From Apostichopus japonicus (taxonomy: Eukaryota > Echinodermata > Holothuroidea > Aspidochirotida > Stichopodidae), in assembly GCF_037975245.1 (NCBI RefSeq), contig NC_092570.1, positions 11,945,001-12,009,000 of the forward strand: 64,000 bases of DNA. Direction: 5' to 3'. Within the stretch, counting starts at the first letter, position 1. Each line of letters begins with the position of its first letter. Under the pieces are notes generated by a model. That model was given only the letters and a program-made list of their open reading frames with translations, was not told the DNA's origin and searched no databases. A program made the translations under genes and the position numbers. This document shows positions 1-12,999 of this stretch, piece after piece.

Positions 1-470
1 GTACACGACTGCTGTACGAAAACAGTATGAAGAACTAAACAAAGCAGTTACTTGACTGCAAGTAAGCCCACGTACACGACTGCTGTACGTGATAGTAAAT
101 AAACGCTAGGAGAACGCTACACTAAAGTGCGGGCCTAGCCACGCTACGTGAACCACGTTCACGAGGCAAACCAAAAAAACGTTCGAAAATCACGAAAGAA
201 AAAACGTTTTAAAGACAAAAAAGCAGTTCAAACGTGCAGGACGTTGAACAGATGAAAAAGAATTACAAAAACAACGATAATATTTAGACGAAGTAATTGA
301 AATCTTAGGATTTAGTGAGAGCAATAAGAGAGCGATACTTGCGCAAAAGGCTGGCAATTACGGAAGGGAGATGGCCACACTCACATACAGACAAATTGCC
401 AGATGCTAGAGCGAGGTTAATACGGTAATGCATAGGTTATATGAGGTGAGGGAGTACGCGCTGTGAATTT
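1..470. other. Unassigned A-rich leader-like segment
   Basis: No open frame of note. The composition (runs of A with acg and cgaaa motifs, gagagcgatac) resembles the leader on the plus-coordinate side of the DIRS gag at 43.5-43.9 kb. It could therefore be the leader of another minus-strand DIRS copy lying left of the window. This is inference from style only; no long exact match was seen. Confidence 0.2.
69..91. repeat. Short inverted repeat (hairpin)
   Basis: CACGTAC and GTACGTG form a perfect 7-bp stem around a 9-nt loop. The sequence gtacacgactgctgtacg also occurs at the first bases of the window, so the hairpin core is directly repeated about 71 bp apart. Function unknown. Confidence 0.5.
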
Positions 471-3240
471 TGTACCCACCAAGGGGAATCCCCCTGTCAC
501 ATATGAACTTCATCTGTTCTTCAGTTTGTGAGATCACCCTTAGAAAGTTTTCAGACCAATTTTGACCTAAAATAACCTTTAAAACAACACCAAGTTTGAT
601 AGGGTTCTTGAACTCAGTACATTGCATCTACATAGCAAATACGACATTCTTTTACTGGAGTCCATTTTGAGTCATTGTGTTCACAAACCATGGCCATCAC
701 ACACACACACATATATGCAAAACACATGCCATTGCAAAGATCGCATTTGCTTTCAGTAAGAATACAAAATGTACACTGGTGTATCATATGAATATAGTAA
801 ATTAACCCACGGTGACCACTACTGCTCATTTTATGTAACATTGTAGTCTACCTTCTCCACTGAGAGCACCCCTTTCTGATAATACATACTCTGCCCAGCT
901 GCAGGGTATAAACACTCATTTTTCCAGAGCTCTGGGTATGAGTTAGGCCAAACAACAGCTGAGCAATAACCAGTTCTTATCATATACGCCATTTTAGGAG
1001 AACAATCTGATGAAACACAAGCCACAGCAAAAATATGTGTGTGAATCACAGGAGCGTCAACTATTATCATAAATGGCACATGATTGTGCAATTATATAAT
1101 AATACACACTGATTGCACCATGTAAAAATTAACTGCCAAGTCTGATTCAACAGCGAAATACAGAATATAAGCTATTTGAAAAGTTCTATAATTTACACGC
1201 AAGTGACAGAGCACCAATAAAATATGAGGCAATGTGAGTTTGACACTCAATTGTTCAATGATTTTCAATGAAATTGCCAATTTCACTTCTCCTTTATAGA
1301 AACACTCAATTCCCTAGCAACAATATAGATATTCATGAAATTCATGATCTTCTGGTTTGCTTCACACATATCTCTTTCATATGGCCTCTAGTTCATCAGA
1401 AAAGTGGCACAAGTGACAAAAGATCATAAACAAATGCACATTAGATTTCAGTTTCTAGGATGTTTTATGAACCATACAGGGGCCTGACCAACAAGAGTTC
1501 CACACAACAAAAAAAGAAGAGCTTTTGAGAAGGTGAGAAGTAAAGGTAATATAATTCAATGAAATTTCACAATTCACCAGAACTCAATGAAAAGTCTACA
1601 GATATAATATATTAAATCCTCTACACTGTTACCTAGCTGAATTACACCACATGAAGTAGTATATGGGCACAAATAAACAAAAAGTTTAAAGTGGCCATGA
1701 CACGAAATTTCAACGTCCAATCTTTTTTTAAATCTATTTTACATGGATTTCCCAAACTTCACCTACAAAATTATCACTTAACTGCTGTTTAATTAAACAG
1801 GGATACTCCAATTAGGATATGCTCACAGTTGCTGTCAAGTTTTAACATGTAATTACAGTAGCATTTTGAAAAGAATTTGTTGGTCTGAAATGTTACAAAA
1901 TGACATCGCAGCATATCAGAAATGAGCACAATCATCTGCATTTAATGAGAGGCTGGTCAGATATTAACTTGGCACAAGTAATATTTGTGATTAATGAAAT
2001 TCAATCCCATATTCAGCTGCTCTGAATTCATAAAATAAATATTTCTTATAAGGAGGATAGGGTGTTGAGTAAAACCTTCAAGATAATTCTTCAAAGTTTA
2101 CAAGCAAAACCCACTGCTCACACACCTGTTGGTAGGATTGCCTAAAAAAAAACTGTCTGTGCTTATGAAATTTTTTGACAGATTGTTTATATTGGTCTTA
2201 AAATCACATGTTTTTGGCTATCCTACAGTACTGTGGCCAGACAACCGGCAATATTGAGTTTCACTAAGCTGGGGTGATCCCAATGAAGTTTGAACTGACA
2301 CTGCTGGAGACCGCATATCGAACATTCAAACGCATAATCAAAATAGGACTGTATAAAAGTGGTGGAAGGTTCCTATCATATGTGTAGTCTGAAAATGTTA
2401 ACAGTTCCATGTTCACAGTGAAATATATACTTCATTAGTTGTCAATTTTGCATTTAGTACAGTCTACAGAGTTAACAATAATAGACCGCCTTTGACCAAG
2501 TACTATTACAATGTTAGTGCAGGCAGACTGAGGTACGTTACATAGCAGCTACATGCTTGCTATACCCAAGGAAATGTCTGGGTAGCTCTTTCCTTGTTAG
2601 AACATAGCTGTACAACCACCGTGACAAGAAAGGGGTTTGTTTGTTGCTGTGTATCCAGAGAGTCTGCATCTGAAGCACTGTCAATTAGGATAGGATAAAT
2701 GCATATATAACATGTTAAAGATCTTGAATGACTAACCCACGTTCCTGATCTTTCCATCTCACAATCACATTTTCACTTAAATTTTAGGGTATTTTAGACA
2801 CTTTTAAGTTGAAAAATGGCCCCTTTGTTTTTGCCTTATGCTCTGTCAGCTACTACAGAAAAAGAAACAAAGTACAGGCTTGATCAAAAGAGAGTAGTTC
2901 TTACAAGATATCACCCTACTTGATGGAGGTTGACTTTCTGTATAAGCTAATTCAGAGCTACACCATGGACGAGCATTGTGCAACAGGTCAATCAGTAACA
3001 GTACATTTAATCCGACACTCTAAACAGTGATGTACACTTAGCAGGCAATGTAGGCCTACTATCACAGTCAGATACATTGAGAGTAATTATTAGCCACATC
3101 CTTTCATTCACATCACTCAAAATGGGAAATTTGTGAAGGAAGAACTGTGAGACTCAACTGTGAGACTCAACTGTGAAATGCTTTCTCGTTGAAGTATTTT
3201 TGGCAGAAAGCTTCCTCAAACTGCATAGCACAATAATCTA
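471..3240. other. No gene recognised; dispersed-repeat remnants near 490-720
   Basis: Only short unconnected open frames are present. The segment from about 490 to 600, read on the minus strand, and the AC-rich stretch near 690-715 resemble the dispersed family annotated at 8.3 and 10 kb (ggtcaaaattgg, then an AC run). The remainder is AT-rich with no recognised feature. Confidence 0.5.
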
Positions 3241-4457
3241 CTATTTATACTTAGTCTATTCTATAGGTTTATGTTAGTTTCTATACTAAGATGATTCAAT
3301 AGGTTTATGTAAGTTTCTATACTTAGTCTATTCTATAGGTTTATGTTAGTTTCTATATTTAGTATATTCTGTAGGTTTATGTTAGTTTCTATATTTAGTA
3401 TATTCTATAGGTTTATGTTAGTTTCTATACTAAGACAATTCTATAGGTTTATGTTAGTTTCTATACTAAGACGATTCTATAGGTTTATGTTAGTTTCTAT
3501 ATTTAGTATATTCCATAGGTTTATGTTAGTTTCTATATTTAGTATATTCTATAGGTTTATGTTAGTTTCTATACTTAGTCTATTCTATAGGTTTATGTTA
3601 GTTTCTATACTTAGTCTATTCTATAGGTTTATGTTAGTTTCTATACTAAGACGATTCTATAGATTTATGTTAGTTTCTATATTTAGTATATTCTATAGGT
3701 TTATGTTAGTTTCTATACTTAGTCTATTCTATAGGTTATTGTTAGTTTCTATACTAAGACGATTCTATAGGTTTATGTTAGTTTCTATATTTAGTATATT
3801 CTATAGGTTTATGTTAGTTTCTATACTTAGTCTATTCTATAGGTTTATGTTAGTTTCTATGCTTAGTCTATTCTATAGGTTTATGTTAGTTTCTATACTT
3901 AGTCTATTCTATAGGTTTGTGTTAGTTTCTATACTAAGACGATTCTATAGGTTTATGTTAGTTTCTATATTTAGTATATTCTATAGGTTTATGTTAGTTT
4001 CTATACTTAGTCTATTCTATAGGTTTATGTTAGCTTCTATACTAAGACGATTCTATAGGTTTATGTTAGTTTCTATATTTAGTATATTCTATAGGTTTAT
4101 GTTAGTTTCTATACTTAGTCTATTCTATAGGTTTATGTTAGTTTCTATACTTAGTCTATTCTATAGGTTTATGTTAGTTTCTATGCTAAGACGATTCTAT
4201 AGATTTATGTTAGTTTCTATATTTAGTATATTCTATAGGTTTATGTTAGTTTCTAAACTTAGTCTATTCTATAGATTTATGTTAGTTTCTATGCTAAGAC
4301 GATTCTATAGGTTTATGTTAGTTTCTATATTTAGTATATTCTATAGGTTTATGTTAGTTTCTATACTTAGTCTATTCTATAGGTTTATGTTAGTTTCTAT
4401 ACTAAGACGATTCTATAGGTTTATGTTAGTTTCTAAACTTAGTCTATTCTTAGGTTT

Positions 4458-5318
4458 ATGTTAGTTTCTAAACTTAGTCTATTCTATAGGTTTATGTTAG
4501 TTTCTATACTAAGACGATTCTATAGGTTTATGTTAGTTTCTATATTTAGTATATTCTATAGGTTTATGTTAGTTTCTATACTAAGACGATTCTATAGGTT
4601 TATGTTAGTTTCTATACTTAGTCTATTCTATAGGTTTATGTCAGTTTCTATACTTAGTCTATTCTATAGGTTTATGTTAGTTTCTATACTAAGACGATTC
4701 TATAGGTTTATGTTAGTTTCTAAACTTAGTCTATTCTTAGGTTTATGTTAGTTTCTAAACTTAGTCTATTCTATAGGTTTATGTTAGTTTCTATACTAAG
4801 ACGATTCTATAGGTTTATGTTAGTTTCTATATTTAGTATATTCTATAGGTTTATGTTAGTTTCTATACTAAGACGATTCTATAGGTTTATGTTAGTTTCT
4901 ATACTTCGTCTATTCTATAGGTTTATGTCAGTTTCTATACTTAGTCTATTCTATAGGTTTATGTTAGTTTCTATACTAAGACGATTCTATAGGTTTATGT
5001 TAGTTTCTAAACTTAGTCTATTCTTAGGTTTATGTTAGTTTCTAAACTTAGTCTATTCTATAGGTTTATGTTAGTTTCTATACTAAGACGATTCTATAGG
5101 TTTATGTTAGTTTCTATATTTAGTATATTCTATAGGTTTATGTTAGTTTCTATACTAAGACGATTCTATAGGTTTATGTTAGTTTCTATACTTAGTCTAT
5201 TCTATAGGTTTATGTCAGTTTCTATACTTAGTCTATTCTATAGGTTTATGTTAGTTTCTATACTAAGACGATTCTATAGGTTTATGTTAGTTTCTATATT
5301 TAGTATATTCTATAGGTT
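4458..5318 (+). repeat. 287-bp higher-order repeat within the 36-bp array
   Basis: Three consecutive blocks of eight monomers start at 4458, 4745 and 5032. Each is 287 bp (8 x 36 minus 1) with the same order of variants, including the rare atgtcagtttc monomer. In the first two blocks the 1-bp-deleted monomer recurs at the end; the third continues into other variants. Near-identity of whole blocks shows amplification of an 8-mer rather than of single monomers. Confidence 0.9.
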
Positions 5319-6398
5319 TATGTTAGTTTCTATACTTAGTCTATTCTATAGGTTTATGTTAGTTTCTATACTAAGACGATTCTATAGGTTTATGTTAGTT
5401 TCTATATTTAGTATATTCTATAGGTTTATGTTAGTTTCTATACTTAGTCTATTCTATAGGTTTATGTTAGTTTCTATGCTTAGTCTATTCTATAGGTTTA
5501 TGTTAGTTTCTATACTTAGTCTATTCTATAGGTTTATGTTAGTTTCTATACTAAGACGATTCTATAGGTTTATGTTAGTTTCTATATTTAGTATATTCTA
5601 TAGGTTTATGTTAGTTTCTATACTTAGTCTATTCTATAGGTTTATGTTAGTTTCTATGCTTAGTCTATTCTATAGGTTTATGTTAGTTTCTATACTTAGT
5701 CTATTCTATAGGTTTGTGTTAGTTTCTATACTAAGACGATTCTATAGGTTTATGTTAGTTTCTATATTTAGTATATTCTATAGGTTTATGTTAGTTTCTA
5801 TACTTAGTCTATTCTATAGGTTTGTGTTAGCTTCTATACTAAGACGATTCTATAGGTTTATGTTAGTTTCTATATTTAGTATATTCTATAGGTTTATGTT
5901 AGTTTCTATACTTAGTCTATTCTATAGGTTTATGTTAGTTTCTATACTAAGACGATTCTATAGGTTTATGTTAGTTTCTATATTTAGTATATTCTATAGG
6001 TTTATGTTAGTTTCTATACTTAGTCTATTCTATAGGTTTATGTTAGTTTCTATACTTAGTCTATTCTATAGGTTTATGTTAGTTTCTATGCTAAGACGAT
6101 TCTATAGATTTATGTTAGTTTCTATATTTAGTATATTCTATAGGTTTATGTTAGTTTCTAAACTTAGTCTATTCTATAGGTTTATGTTAGTTTCTATACT
6201 AAGACGATTCTATAGGTTTATGTTAGTTTCTACATTTAGTATATTCTATAGGTTTATGTTAGTTTCTATACTTAGTCTATTCTATAGGTTTATGTTAGTT
6301 TCTATGCTTAGTCTATTCTATAGGTTTATGTTAGTTTCTATACTAAGACGATTCTATAGGTTTATGTTAGTTTCTAAACTTAGTCTATTCTTAGGTTT

Positions 6399-6972
6399 AT
6401 GTTAGTTTCTAAACTTAGTCTATTCTATAGGTTTATGTTAGTTTCTATACTAAGACGATTCTATAGGTTTATGTTAGTTTCTATATTTAGTATATTCTAT
6501 AGGTTTATGTTAGTTTCTATACTAAGACGATTCTATAGGTTTATGTTAGTTTCTATACTTAGTCTATTCTATAGGTTTATGTCAGTTTCTATACTTAGTC
6601 TATTCTATAGGTTTATGTTAGTTTCTATACTAAGACGATTCTATAGGTTTATGTTAGTTTCTAAACTTAGTCTATTCTTAGGTTTATGTTAGTTTCTAAA
6701 CTTAGTCTATTCTATAGGTTTATGTTAGTTTCTATACTAAGACGATTCTATAGGTTTATGTTAGTTTCTATATTTAGTATATTCTATAGGTTTATGTTAG
6801 TTTCTATACTAAGACGATTCTATAGGTTTATGTTAGTTTCTATACTTAGTCTATTCTATAGGTTTATGTCAGTTTCTATACTTAGTCTATTCTATAGGTT
6901 TATGTTAGTTTCTATACTAAGACGATTCTATAGGTTTATGTTAGTTTCTATATTTAGTATATTCTATAGGTT
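6399..6972 (+). repeat. Second cluster of the 287-bp higher-order repeat
   Basis: Blocks starting at 6399 and 6686 repeat the same eight-monomer order as the blocks at 4458-5318. Block starts at 5032 and 6399 differ by 1367 bp (38 x 36 minus 1), so a larger segment was also duplicated inside the array. Confidence 0.88.
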
Positions 6973-8294
6973 TATGTTAGTTTCTATACTTAGTCTATTC
7001 TATAGGTTTATGTTAGTTTCTATACTAAGACGATTCTATAGGTTTATGTTAGTTTCTATATTTAGTATATTCTATAGGTTTATGTTAGTTTCTATACTTA
7101 GTCTATTCTATAGGTTTATGTTAGTTTCTATGCTTAGTCTATTCTATAGGTTTATGTTAGTTTCTATACTAAGACGATTCTATAGGTTTATGTTAGTTTC
7201 TAAACTTAGTCTATTCTTAGGTTTATGTTAGTTTCTATACTTAGTTCATTCTATAGGTTTATGTTAGTTTCTATATTTAGTATATTCTATAGGTTTATGT
7301 TAATTTCTATATTTAGTGTATTCTATAGGTTTATGTTAGTTTCTATACTTAGTCTATTCTATGGGTTTATGTTAGTTTCTATACTTAGTCTATTCTATAG
7401 TTTCTATACTTAGTCTATTCTATAGGTCATTGACACAACTTTCAGTCACATTGGGTGTTTTTTTTTGTCTGCATCCTGATTCCTTGCATTTACTTTATCC
7501 TTTATCATTAGGAAAACTCATCATCCAACGACAGTAAAACCGATGATCTGATGCCTAATTGCCAGCCAAACACTGAGATACAGCCAGCCAAACCAAACTT
7601 CATTATTTAAGGCCTATCCAATGCAAATTAATCACCAAAAGAGATTGGATATTTTAGTTACCCAGCATTAATTACAGCAATGTACTTCTTCAAGTAGCAC
7701 ACATACTGCATGATTTGCCATAGAGACTAAGAATAGAATAGTGGTCTGGACTTTTCATGTGAATAAATACCTGCATGGCTATAACTATACATCTCGGATT
7801 AAAGCAACACAATTTGACAGTTAAAGAATCTCAAGAGGCAGTTTATCATAAGACCTGTTTGTCTTGACAATTATATGCAAGCAATGGATCTGTTGTGATG
7901 TAAACCTTTCTATGTTTCTTAACAGAGGCAGTGTCTTTTAATTGTTCTGGTGTCTTTACAACTTTTTCTTTTTAATTTTCTAGTTGCATGTTTGTCAGAA
8001 CATTTTGCAGAGGTCAATTTAAGACCCCAGAGAGAACTTATAGAACAGAAATTTGCTTGGTGATTCCTTCCCACCTCCCAATATGATAAAATTTATTTTA
8101 TCAATGGCTTGGAGTGATCAACAAGGTTCTTGCACTCATGTGGACGGACATATCAAGCCCATCAAAACTTTCCTTTTGAGGTTTTGAGTTTTAACTGTTT
8201 ATAAAGTCTTCACTTTGATGCCAACTGATGTTTAAACTCCATGAAAAACTGCAAGAGTTATCATGTTACTATGTTATCATGTTACTGATAGAAC

Positions 8295-8500
8295 TTTTGC
8301 TGGCCTCAGATGACCTTTGACCTCTTTAAATACAACAGGTTCTTGCACAATCCTAAATCTACATACTGCATATGAAATTAATCTATCATTTACTCTTGGA
8401 GTTATCATGCTTACAAGAGAGGGGTATCGCATAGAAAGATGGACACACACTGACACACACACGCCATTATCATTGATAAATTCCTTATTGAAAACAACAA
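8295..8500 (+). repeat. Dispersed repeat copy with a perfect DR1 motif
   Basis: Contains tgacctttgacct (8311-8323), two direct TGACCT half-sites spaced by one base. Downstream are cttggagttatcatgcttacaag and an AC-rich tail. Similar arrangements occur near 10.0-10.35, 19.04-19.10, 36.66-36.72 and 50.9-51.0 kb, so this is a multi-copy dispersed family. No terminal inverted repeats or target duplication were identified. Confidence 0.6.
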
Positions 8501-10009
8501 CAAAGACACACGTGCATGTCACATATCCAAAAAATTACTGAAACATCCATTCCCCAACTTGTGACTTAACAAGGGATAAAGTTAATTTATTATATTAATA
8601 AAGGAATAAAGTTGTTACATTCATTTTTATTCACAAACTTTTGGCCTCTTGGTCTTACTTTTTTCCACTGACAATAACACAGTGCAACATAGACACAGTT
8701 TCTTTCTTCCCTTTAAGTATTCCAAATGAACGCACTGCAGTATATACAGCCATTTCATTCAACTTTATTTCAAATTTTACCTTTCAAGCTGAGCTGTAGT
8801 TCTTCAGATTTGGCATTAGGGAAGTATGAAATCAATACCTATTGGATTATACCTAGCAAAGAGGAAATGGGTCAGAAGAAGATTTGAATGGAATGTGTCA
8901 AAGGTTATAGGGAATGACCATTGTGGTAAAGGAATCTCACTTTATATCAAGCAGAAGCAATGGATTAATATTCTTCCCATGACAAATCAAGCATAACAGG
9001 AATTCTACGAAGAACACAAGTATTGCTAAGAGGAATACCTCTAACAAGAATATAGTTTCTACTGCATACATGTGTCTGTGTTTGGAGACACAGACATTTG
9101 ATTTGCTCCTATAATCAACCGATTAATGGTGGGCAGGTATACCATTGCAGGTTTTATTTAAGTGTTATCACCAACAACATTACAATATATCATTAGCACT
9201 GTTTGTCCCATCAATCCCTATCTCATGAGGAGCCAACAGTAATGATCATTGTGTGGCATATGACTTCTGTTTCAGAGTAGATAGATGGGAAGTATAATAC
9301 TACAGTATACAGACAAATGAGACAGAAGCAAAAAAATATGATTTTGTATTCACAGTACAAAGGACGGAGCTTATTTGGGTACTAATAAGCAACTGAATGA
9401 AACTTCACATTTTTCTTGCTTAAACATACATCACTTTATTACCTTTCTTCACTTATTAATGCACTCTCCAAACATATGTTCTGATTGGTCATACTTAGAA
9501 GCATCTGTACTCCCTGTAACCCTCTACTCATACCTATGATGTTTCCTCCATGATTTAACTTTTTGCAATTGCATATATATGAGCTTCTCTGCAAATGCCC
9601 ATTTCAAGTTCAAATATTGCATGTATAGTAAGACAAACTTACTTTTTGGTATTATTCTAAATAAATGATAAATATTTTGTAACTGTCAGAGGGAAACATA
9701 AATCGAGCAGTGAAGTATGAGTGACGTGACGTTGATTTGCTTGAGAAAACACATTTTGATGAGAGCATACAAAATACTTAAATTAATGCCCAGCAATCCA
9801 AAAATGTATCGAAGGTTTCAATGTCAAAGTTAGCTATATATCTGTTTTAGGAATCTGAAGATTTCCTTCTTGGTATGATGTTGATCTGTTTAATTGACAT
9901 GGAATAGCCATTGAACTCAACTACAAACAATATTAGACTCTGGTACTCATTATCTTCATACACAGTATGATGTACATCCAAGTTTCCCTTCTATTGTGTT
10001 GGTTGGATC

Positions 10010-10350
10010 TCTGCTGACTGCAAATGAACTTTGACCTCTAATAACAACAATAGGGCTCAATAGGGACATCCACATCAATGTATCCCTTCTTGAAATATTG
10101 CTTTTACAAAGTTTGCAGATGTAAACCCCCATTGACCTTTGATAAAACAGAGTGGTTCACTGACAGTATGTTCATTATATACATACTACATAAGATACAT
10201 ACAACTTTCCTTTCTCAAAATATTGTGCTTACAAGGTTTTCAAACCTTCACCTCTGATGACCTCAAATGGCCTTTGACCAATAAAATCATAAAAATTTGC
10301 TACATACCAAGTATGAACTACACACACACATACCCCATCATAATTGCATA
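10010..10350 (+). repeat. Dispersed repeat, two or three degenerate sub-units
   Basis: Repeated pieces such as aactttgacctcta, ttgacctttgat, gtgcttacaaggttttcaaa and tggcctttgaccaat match the order in the copy at 8.3 kb and end in an AC-rich tail (10318-10330). The sub-units are degenerate. Confidence 0.5.
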
Positions 10351-11751
10351 GATGACTATGCTAGGAATAACAAACATGAGTTCTAGTAATGTTTCTATAG
10401 CTATTCCTGTTTTCAAGATATTCAACATAAAAAGAAATTGTCATCTCTGGAATGCTCCTTTATAATGGCTAATTAATGCTGATGATGTTAGTGGAGACTG
10501 GAGACCTAAATGTTAATGTTAATCCACTTTTTGCAAATTCTAATAACTCAACTAAAATAAAAGGTTCTTTGAACAACAGACAGTGACATGCATAAGATTT
10601 CAAAGGTGGGAGAGGGAGGCAAAATTCAAAATTTCCCTGGCTGATTAAAGGTATTGAAATTTCGTTTATTTTATTTGTTTTTTCACAACATATATACAAC
10701 AAATGTAGCGAATAAAGAGAGTTATGGAATGTGAAAGGAAGAGTAGCAGGAAACCCTTTTCGGCTTATGTAGTGATACACTCATTGTACATAGTGTACAC
10801 AAATAACTTACTAAAAGAATTAAGAAAAGAACTAAGAGAAAGAGAAGAAAAGAAGAAAGGAAGAAAAAGAAAAGAAAACAAGAGCATCAATGATGCAGTA
10901 TCTCAATACTGGAAGTTCTAATTTCGATTCCTAGTTTCATATCTTTGCTCTGTCTCTACAATTATCAATATCAATATATATAATATTTTTGGTCATATAG
11001 TTTGACGTCAATGACAACAGTCAAATAAGAAGAGGCGAACAACTCGACCATATTCTTGATGCCCACCTTGAGAAAGCTAGGCCTATCGACCTACTGTACG
11101 TTACTGTAGACTGTAGTGGTGACTACCATCAAAACTGTGTACACTTCCAAGTATCAAAACAACCCACGTTTTTCCTTCTCAATAATTTTGACATGAAGAT
11201 TTCATGGATTTATGACTTGGAAAAAATAATGTACAAGTAGATTACAAGTTTTTAATTGAAAGTGATGGGTGGCCTCCTCCTCTCCTTATAGCCACCCCAG
11301 TTCCTCTCCATTTTAATATTTTCTTTTAATTCTTTGAATATTTGATGTCAAACATCACAGGTTCAAAAGAAAGCTAAACATACTTCTTATAACCTTATAG
11401 TTATACATCTTATATCCTTATAAATAAAACATAAACTTATCCAATTTTTATAGTCTTATAAAAGTTGTGATGCTATGGCTGGCTCCTCTTTTATACATAC
11501 TCCAGTGAAAATAAAATGTGATAGATTATAATTTTTGTTCTTAATTCTTTTTTTTTTTTTTGGGGGGGGGGTTAAAGAAATATACCAAACAAGCTGTTAA
11601 TTCATAATGATGCTTCATTCTAGAAATGCACAATATACACTCTATTCCAAATTAATAGTTGTTGTATTATACCATTCACATTATGTTAAATTTATGGAGT
11701 CACAGTTAAAATATAAGTTGGAAACTTAAGTTAAAATTAAAACACACTGTA

Positions 11752-12100
11752 AGGCAATCGAACAAACTTACTGCACCCTGGCCCAAAACTGCCTGAACAC
11801 CACCAGTACAATGCTAATGTGGCCATTACTAAATGAAGGTCTAATATAGGATGCACTACTGTAGGCCTAGCCTAAACTTGTAAACACAACAATGTGTATA
11901 CGTAATTATACAAAAATACCTGATGGGCAATCAAACAAACTTATCATGACTCTTGCTCTGAAAAACTACCTGAACAACAGTACAATCCTTAAATTGATAT
12001 TACTAAAACCATGGAGCTATAAACAGACGAAGTCCTAATATAAATTAAATGTAGTACGACAATGTGTATGAAATTAGTGTGCAATGCACTACCAGTACCA
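11752..12100 (+). repeat. Imperfect tandem duplication, unit about 176 bp, two copies
   Basis: The order gcaatc-aacaaactta, then ctgcctgaac / ctacctgaac, then agtacaat, attactaaa, gtctaatata / gtcctaatata and caatgtgtat is found at 11752 onward and again from 11928. Divergence is substantial, so the duplication is old. Confidence 0.65.
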
Positions 12101-12185
12101 GCAGCATATCTCACAACAGTACAGAAAATTAGTCGCGAGGGTGGCCATTTTCGTATATCTAACATGTAGCTGCCATGAGTCCTAA

Positions 12186-12311
12186 CCAATCTGCTACAAA
12201 CCAGAATTGGAGGCGGGGCTTGAGTCATTGCCAATCTGCTACAAACCAGACTTGGAGGCGGGGCTTGAGTCATTGCCAATCTGCTACAAACCAAACTTGG
12301 AGGCGGGGCTT
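12186..12311 (+). promoter_or_regulatory. 45-bp repeat x2.8 carrying CCAAT, GC-box and AP-1 motifs
   Basis: Units start at 12186, 12231 and 12276. Each begins with CCAAT and contains GGCGGGGC (12212, 12257, 12302). The first two also contain TGAGTCA (12221, 12266), the AP-1 consensus. The base composition is sharply richer in GC than the flanks. The clustering of three classical proximal-promoter motifs in phase suggests a possible regulatory array, but no transcription start or downstream gene can be identified. It could equally be a plain minisatellite. Confidence 0.5.
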
Positions 12312-12999
12312 AATTATCAAAAACAAGGAAACAAACAAGTTTTGTAGCGTGTGCAAAAAAGCCTTGGTTCAACGGTTTTTCAGAGGGATTTGGCCAAATT
12401 TGGACATAAATCGGTGAAAAAGTCATGGAATGAGATACAATTCTGGAATAAAAAATAGTAACTTTTGTTGGCCTATATGATATATGCTTGCTCTGGAAAT
12501 TTCAGAGATAAAGAACTTCGTATGAAGACGCTGAAAAATTTTTTAAGAAAAGAGAGAGTCCCACTTACTGTTACAATATCTCTATACATGTAATGTATTG
12601 AGATAAAAAGAGGAACCTCAATCTCAGTATAAGTTTAAGTAAAATCTCTTTAATTTGTATTTAAACGAATTTCAGGAAGGTTGTGACCTGATGTTAAGCA
12701 GCAAAGAATTCCATATGATGCTTGTACGATGTCGAAGGCTATATTTTCCTACATTGGTGTGAATGCAATTAGGGCGTAAAATTTGTATGTGTCCTGTGTT
12801 ATAATTGGTTGTGAACAAGGATTAATAACTCTCTGTATTGTCGATTAATAACTCTCTGTATTCGATAAAAACACTTTCGATTGCTTCATCAAAAACAGAG
12901 GTCTCATTGCACTTCATAAATTGTACTTTATTAGTAATAAAAAGACATACTCCTCCGCATTTTTTGTGAGTCCTATGTCTTTCTACCTATGTGAAACCG
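12312..12999. other. No feature recognised
   Basis: AT-rich DNA. A 22-bp unit (attaataactctctgtatt plus cg) is duplicated near 12822-12865. No coding signal and no clear continuation of the adjacent LINE are visible. Confidence 0.55.

Larger units (their letters stand above)
3241..7427 (+). repeat. 36-bp minisatellite array, about 116 copies
   Basis: The unit is 36 bp (ataggtttatgttagtttct followed by a variable 16-bp half). Three main variants of that half alternate: atacttagtctattct, atactaagacgattct and atatttagtatattct. A rarer 35-bp variant lacks one A at the monomer junction (attcttagg instead of attctatagg). The first monomers are degenerate (tgattcaat, gtaagtttc), and the last is cut short near 7400 by a 10-bp loss, which marks the array edges. 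Because 36 is a multiple of three, a frame encoding a 12-residue repeat (MLVSILSLFYRF and variants) stays open for up to 457 codons. It breaks exactly at the 35-bp units. I read this frame as a by-product of the period, not as a gene. Confidence 0.97.
7428..11750. other. No gene recognised; dispersed repeats only
   Basis: Apart from the dispersed-repeat copies at 8295-8500 and 10010-10350, this stretch holds only short chance frames. There is a purine-rich tract around 10805-10885 and a T-run/G-run junction near 11548-11572. Confidence 0.6.

Noticed and set aside
3343-7413. Long repetitive open frames in the 36-bp array as a protein-coding gene
   Set aside because: The frame follows automatically from a period divisible by three. 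It is broken wherever a 35-bp unit occurs, and it has no start context, introns or flanking coding sequence.
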